IMG/VR virus record: IMGVR_UViG_3300032050_013007
Span: 1-64,000 of that record
Direction: 5' to 3' (one strand)
DNA length: 64,000 nucleotides
Source of the DNA: a virus
Part shown: piece by piece, positions 61,065 through 64,000 of the stretch
Numbering within the stretch: position 1 is the first letter of the stretch
How the letters are laid out: every line of letters starts with the position of its first letter
Program-made: the position numbers and the translations under genes
Notes under the pieces: generated by a model
What the model saw: only the letters and a program-made list of their open reading frames with translations
What the model was told of the DNA's origin: nothing
Database searches by the model: none

Positions 61065-61128
61065 TCTAAAATTGTTTTCGAGTTTTGTTTAACTTTATAA
61101 ATTAGACAAACAACAAAATAGTATAGAC

Positions 61129-61157
61129 AAAAAAAAGGGGTTCATTATGAACCCCTT
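61129..61157 (-). terminator. Intrinsic terminator for the outer-membrane protein gene
   Basis: The stem AAGGGGTTCA/TGAACCCCTT (61135-61144 with 61148-61157) has a 3-base loop. On the minus strand a run of eight T follows. It lies 22 bases after the stop of 61179-61970. Confidence 0.9.
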
Positions 61158-61178
61158 AATAATTAATTAATATAATGT

Positions 61179-61970
61179 TTAAAACATAATCTGTAAATTG
61201 GCGGTAATTGGTCTATTAGCAACAGTTGGGTTTGGTACAATTGCGGTTTTATACATAGGATTCACCATTATAGTTAAACGACTTTGAGCGTCGGTAGTTT
61301 TAGAGAACTGCAATGTTCTTTTAATTACAACTCCTACATTTGTAAAACCAGCTTTAGATTGGAAGTTTAACTGTGATTCACCTGTGACATACCCAACAAA
61401 TAAATCGGCATTGTAATCTAAGTGATAAGTTGCCTCAATATACGCAGCTCCTCTTTTATACGCTTCATTTTGATAAAATACAAAGCTACCCCATAAGTCA
61501 ATTCTTGATTTAAGGTCTCCTTTATATTTTAACGCCAACTCAAAAAAGTGATTTGTTGTTGCTTTGTCAAAATGGAAAAAAGAAGTATCTGATTGGGTTG
61601 GGGTGTTTTGATTAAAATAAACATCCTGTATTCCTATTGATGTGTTATACACATTAAAAAACATTCCGTTTTTAACAGTATTACCGTATCCATCTTTAAA
61701 TTGATTGTATACAACACAAGCTTCTGAATTTAATGTAAACCAATCAACTGGTTGATAGTCGGCTTCCATTTTTATTACAGGTTGTTTACCAACGTCCATA
61801 CCTCTCCATAAATTACTTGTCGCCATTCCGTATTCACTCGTAAATGGACTTTGTTTTTTCTTTGGTTTAAAGAATAACCCTTGTTCAGTTGTATCGGCAA
61901 TTGAAGTTTGTCCAATCGCAAATATTGATACGAACATCATTAGGGTTAAAAATAAAATTTGTTTTTTCAT
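61179..61970 (-). CDS. Exported outer-membrane beta-barrel-like protein
   Basis: The protein has 263 residues. The signal peptide is KQILFLTLMMFVSIFAIGQ (3-21). The mature part has alternating strands such as SNLWRGMDVGKQPVIKMEAD, ELALKYKGDLKSRIDLWGSF, YIEATYHLDYNADLFVGYVT and GFTNVGVVIKRTLQF, and ends with ANLQIMF, a C-terminal Phe as in outer-membrane barrels. The SNLWRGMD segment is typical of a family of small bacterial outer-membrane barrels of unknown function. A phage-encoded barrel could alter host receptors (superinfection exclusion) or the envelope, as an alternative to a host-like passenger gene. It has its own terminator and promoter-like motif. Confidence 0.78.
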   Translation of the reverse strand: MKKQILFLTLMMFVSIFAIGQTSIADTTEQGLFFKPKKKQSPFTSEYGMATSNLWRGMDVGKQPVIKMEADYQPVDWFTLNSEACVVYNQFKDGYGNTVKNGMFFNVYNTSIGIQDVYFNQNTPTQSDTSFFHFDKATTNHFFELALKYKGDLKSRIDLWGSFVFYQNEAYKRGAAYIEATYHLDYNADLFVGYVTGESQLNFQSKAGFTNVGVVIKRTLQFSKTTDAQSRLTIMVNPMYKTAIVPNPTVANRPITANLQIMF

Positions 61971-62001
61971 TTTTTGTTTTTTAAAATTTATTTATAGTAT
62001 T

Positions 62002-62009
62002 CATAAATA
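62002..62009 (-). promoter_or_regulatory. Putative late promoter motif TATTTATG
   Basis: TATTTATG lies 31 bases upstream of the outer-membrane protein start at 61970. A TATAAATA (T4 late consensus) on the same strand lies at 61989-61996, 18 bases from the ATG. Either could be the working site. Confidence 0.35.
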
Positions 62010-62039
62010 TATAAAATTTTACCAAATTTGTAAATTACA

Positions 62040-62071
62040 TTTGGAGATTACTAATTTTCGATATATATTTG
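62040..62071 (+). promoter_or_regulatory. Bacteroidota-type housekeeping promoter, no gene behind it
   Basis: TTTG at 62040-62043 and TATATTTG at 62064-62071 (TAnnTTTG) are separated by 20 bases, close to the Bacteroidota sigma-A consensus. It points rightward into a stretch with stem-loops and then antisense to the gene at 62158-62571; no plus-strand open frame follows. Confidence 0.5.
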
Positions 62072-62076
62072 TAAAA

Positions 62077-62157
62077 CATTTGAAAACAAGGTTAGAACGA
62101 AACAATCCTAATCTTTAGGTGGGTTGGAAGACGATTAAGATACAAGGCCCACCTTAT
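62077..62157 (+). ncRNA. Candidate small RNA with alternative hairpins
   Basis: These roughly 80 bases follow the host-type promoter at 62040-62071 and contain no open frame. One hairpin is CCTAA-TCT-TTAGG (62107-62119). A second pairs AGGTGGG with CCCACCT (62117-62123 with 62048+100 to 62054+100, that is 62148-62154), extended by two G-U pairs, with a 20-base loop. Both use 62117-62119, so they exclude each other. The 3' end is followed by TTATTTAT, which is not a strong U-tract. This is a prediction from base pairing and promoter position only. Confidence 0.3.
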
Positions 62158-62571
62158 TTATCTCCATAAAACCAATTGATTTCTACCAACTCTAAATGGG
62201 TTTTCTTCAGATTCTCTGAAAACTGTAGTTATAATAAGCTTCCAATATGTCCCATCAACATGAACAGGAGTAACAGGAACCGCGAGCTCCCAATTTAATG
62301 ATTTTAATATAAAAGATTCATCATCTTTTATTTCACCACTAACTATTTTTTCAGAAATCTCTCTAATAAATAAACTTACAAATTCTTTTAGTTCGGAATT
62401 TGATATTTCTCTTTGATTATACGAATCGCCCAATTCGGGTCTTGTTGCTCTATCAAAAGCATGTTTTTTCCTATCGACCTCAAAATTAAAAATTATTTTT
62501 AACTCAGAAGATATTTGAGCAATTCTTTTTTCTAATAATAAATGTTCTTTTATTATTTTTCTAAGTGTCAT
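62158..62571 (-). CDS. Small phage protein with capsid-signal-like N-terminus
   Basis: The 137-aa protein starts TLRKIIKEHLLLEKRIAQIS, a helix with L-L-E at 12-14 that would fit T4-type prohead protease cleavage. It then has IIFNFEVDRKKHAFDRATRP, a helix ELKEFVSLFIREISEKIVSG and a C-terminal beta region WELAVPVTPVHVDGTYWKLI. The layout (helix, then small beta domain with a His-rich start) is compact. It is next to gp23 and separated from it by a terminator. The family is not recognised; a head or internal protein is possible. Confidence 0.6.
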   Translation of the reverse strand: MTLRKIIKEHLLLEKRIAQISSELKIIFNFEVDRKKHAFDRATRPELGDSYNQREISNSELKEFVSLFIREISEKIVSGEIKDDESFILKSLNWELAVPVTPVHVDGTYWKLIITTVFRESEENPFRVGRNQLVLWR

Positions 62572-62575
62572 TTTA

Positions 62576-62583
62576 CATAAATA
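62576..62583 (-). promoter_or_regulatory. Putative late promoter motif TATTTATG, 4 bases from ATG
   Basis: TATTTATG, in the context ggaTATTTATGtaaaATG, lies directly before the gene starting at 62571. As at 23642 and 47728, the spacing predicts a leaderless or nearly leaderless message. Confidence 0.4.
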
Positions 62584-62601
62584 TCCCCAATTAATAAAAA
62601 T

Positions 62602-62630
62602 AAAAAAGGTCAGATTTCTCTGACCTTTTT
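62602..62630. terminator. Bidirectional intrinsic terminator after gp23
   Basis: The stem GGTCAGA/TCTGACC (62608-62614 with 62619-62625), extended by A-T pairs, has a 4-base loop, with A residues to the left and T to the right. It terminates the major capsid gene on the minus strand, 20 bases after its stop. Confidence 0.92.
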
Positions 62631-62650
62631 ATTATTCTAAAGATAATTGA

Positions 62651-64000
62651 TTATCTCAATTCTCTTAAGTCGAATGAACGAACACCATCAACTGTGATAC
62701 GTCCGTAGAAACGGTTATTAACCATTTTCTTAGCGTAACGTGTCATGATACCCTTGATAGGTGTAAAGTTGAATGGATTGTACATAGTTGGAGTTAATTG
62801 AAGTGGTACATACGGTGCGTAAATGTAACCAGTATCAAGTAACGATGTACCTTTGTGACCAATCAATACTTGGTTTGGTGGGAAGTATGGGTCACGATAT
62901 ACTTGGTAACGACCAGCAAGTGTACCCACTCTTTCAATACCCATGTTGTATTGGTCTTGCTCAGGTGATGCGTTAGAAACGTGGAAGTATTCTAAGTCAT
63001 CAAAGATTGCAGAAACCTCAGATGATACAACAATCCAGTTAGCTCCACCACGAAGTGTTGACTTGTGGATTTGAGCTGATAATTGGTTAATTGCCGTAAT
63101 CAAAGTTTGGTTCCAGTCTTTCTGAGTGTAAGAAGTTGTGTTAGCAAGTCTTCTCCATCCGTTGTAGTCCCAACGTAAATTCCAAGCCGCACCTTTACGA
63201 AGGTCACGAAGGATTTCACGGTCAATTTCAGCCGCAACTTGTTCTGACAACAATGCTGTCAATTCAGCTTCAGCGTCAATGTTGTGGAATGCCGCAACGT
63301 CTTGAGCAAGTTCTGGTGACCATTGTGCTCTCAACTTTCTTTCAGTTACAGAAACTGTTACTGACTCAAGGTCGAAAGAAACTTCACCAATCTTGTCTTC
63401 AAATTCTAACTCTTCATAACGTCTCCAAGCCGCGTAGAACGAAGTAGTCGTAGCCGCAGATGTGATAGTTGCACCAGTGTAACCATCGATAGTGTCAGAA
63501 CCACATGTAGGACATGCAGGACATGATAAGTCAACCTCAAGATAAATAAAACCTTGTGGTGAACAGATGTCATCATACTGACCACCATTACCTTGTGTTG
63601 GCCATGATGCTGTTCTTTGATTGTAGTTTGGATTAATAATTGCTCTACCGTATTGTTGAGTAACTACTCTATACAATAGAGGTCCTGATGAAAGTGCGCA
63701 AGGGCTACTAGGTGCAGTAAGACCTGAACCTGAATAAATGATTAAGTTCGATAAGAAAGATTCTGTATCATATTCAGCACCATCAGGAGCGGTAAGTTTA
63801 CCAGCACCTGTATTAGAAAATCCTGAAAGACCGATAGTAATTTTTCTTGTGTTACCGGCATAAGAGGCTGAAGATGTTTGAGGTGCCAATGCGCCGTTTT
63901 GCCATGTCATAACAATACAGTTAGATGTAATTGCAGACCAACGACCTTTTGAATAGTCAAAAAGACCTGCTGGGTCAAGACCTGGCTCAGAACCTTCATA
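62651..64000 (-). CDS. gp23: Major capsid protein, gp23-like (5' end beyond window)
   Basis: The frame is open to the right edge, so 449 residues are visible and the ATG at 63910 is internal. The visible start (EPGLDPAGLFDYSKGRWSAI) has no Met. The gp23 signature is clear: KIGEVSFDLESVTVSVTERK, LRAQWSPELAQDVAAFHNID, AEAELTALLSEQVAAEIDRE and the C-terminal KGIMTRYAKKMVNNRFYGRI. An insertion with CPACPTCGSD is unusual and could bind metal or stabilise the shell. Codon use is less AT-rich than in neighbours, as expected for a highly expressed gene. It forms the capsid hexamers of the T4-type head. Confidence 0.96.
   Translation of the reverse strand, partial: YEGSEPGLDPAGLFDYSKGRWSAITSNCIVMTWQNGALAPQTSSASYAGNTRKITIGLSGFSNTGAGKLTAPDGAEYDTESFLSNLIIYSGSGLTAPSSPCALSSGPLLYRVVTQQYGRAIINPNYNQRTASWPTQGNGGQYDDICSPQGFIYLEVDLSCPACPTCGSDTIDGYTGATITSAATTTSFYAAWRRYEELEFEDKIGEVSFDLESVTVSVTERKLRAQWSPELAQDVAAFHNIDAEAELTALLSEQVAAEIDREILRDLRKGAAWNLRWDYNGWRRLANTTSYTQKDWNQTLITAINQLSAQIHKSTLRGGANWIVVSSEVSAIFDDLEYFHVSNASPEQDQYNMGIERVGTLAGRYQVYRDPYFPPNQVLIGHKGTSLLDTGYIYAPYVPLQLTPTMYNPFNFTPIKGIMTRYAKKMVNNRFYGRITVDGVRSFDLRELR

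Noticed and set aside
62100-62157. tRNA gene in the longest intergenic gap
   Set aside because: The helices do not form a cloverleaf and no CCA-proximal acceptor stem or T-loop sequence is present.
63908-63910. ATG as start of the capsid gene
   Set aside because: The frame is open upstream to the window edge with gp23-like sequence (EPGLDPAGLFDYSKG), so this Met is internal.

Overview
The window looks like part of a large T4-like (gp23-type, contractile-tailed) bacteriophage genome. The main evidence is a gp23-family major capsid protein running off the right edge, a gp55-like late sigma factor, a gp5-like baseplate hub with an OB-fold, long fibre proteins, PhoH, dUTPase and a DEDD exonuclease. 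The DNA is AT-rich, genes are tightly packed, many neighbours share ATGA or TAATG junctions, and there are no non-coding gaps above about 190 bases. I saw no tRNA, rRNA, CRISPR array or insertion sequence. The host is probably a member of the Bacteroidota: genes have no convincing Shine-Dalgarno sequences, exported proteins carry signal peptides ending in SQ or GQ, and two intergenic sites match the Bacteroidota housekeeping promoter (TTTG, about 20 nt, TAnnTTTG).

Layout. (1) 1-1777, minus: end of a small gene and two structural proteins. (2) 1825-14587, minus: a ten-gene sugar cluster with glycosyltransferases of several unrelated families, UDP-GlcNAc 2-epimerase, FkbM-type methyltransferases and two three-domain fusions. 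(3) 14648-32530, mostly minus: the fibre module, with three glycine-rich adhesin-like paralogues, a 1711-aa repeat-rich fibre, small fibre proteins and a 2671-aa protein that contains a metzincin protease motif and long Thr-Pro repeats. A two-gene plus-strand cassette (23654-24467) sits inside it. (4) 32580-35186, plus: small, probably structural or assembly proteins and a WYL-like protein. (5) 35275-46978, plus: a second sugar cluster of nine glycosyltransferase-like genes and a methyltransferase, mixed with exonuclease, dUTPase and PhoH. (6) 46978-55013, plus: late sigma factor, baseplate and structural genes and an overlapping spanin-like pair. (7) 55074-62571, mixed: small proteins, two peptidoglycan-binding-like proteins, then three adjacent genes with signal peptides (subtilisin-like protease, DNA/RNA non-specific nuclease, outer-membrane beta-barrel). 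(8) 62651-64000, minus: gp23.

How it may work together. About 18 glycosyltransferase-like genes flank a fibre module whose proteins carry mucin-like Thr-Pro repeats. I infer that the phage may glycosylate its own virion fibres; remodelling of host surface glycans is the alternative. A recurrent motif, TATTTAT(A), lies shortly upstream of nearly all first genes of structural or late transcription units and is absent from the enzyme clusters. With the gp55-like factor encoded here it is a good candidate for this phage's late promoter. The exported protease, nuclease and outer-membrane protein form a host-like block that could act outside the infected cell or on its envelope.
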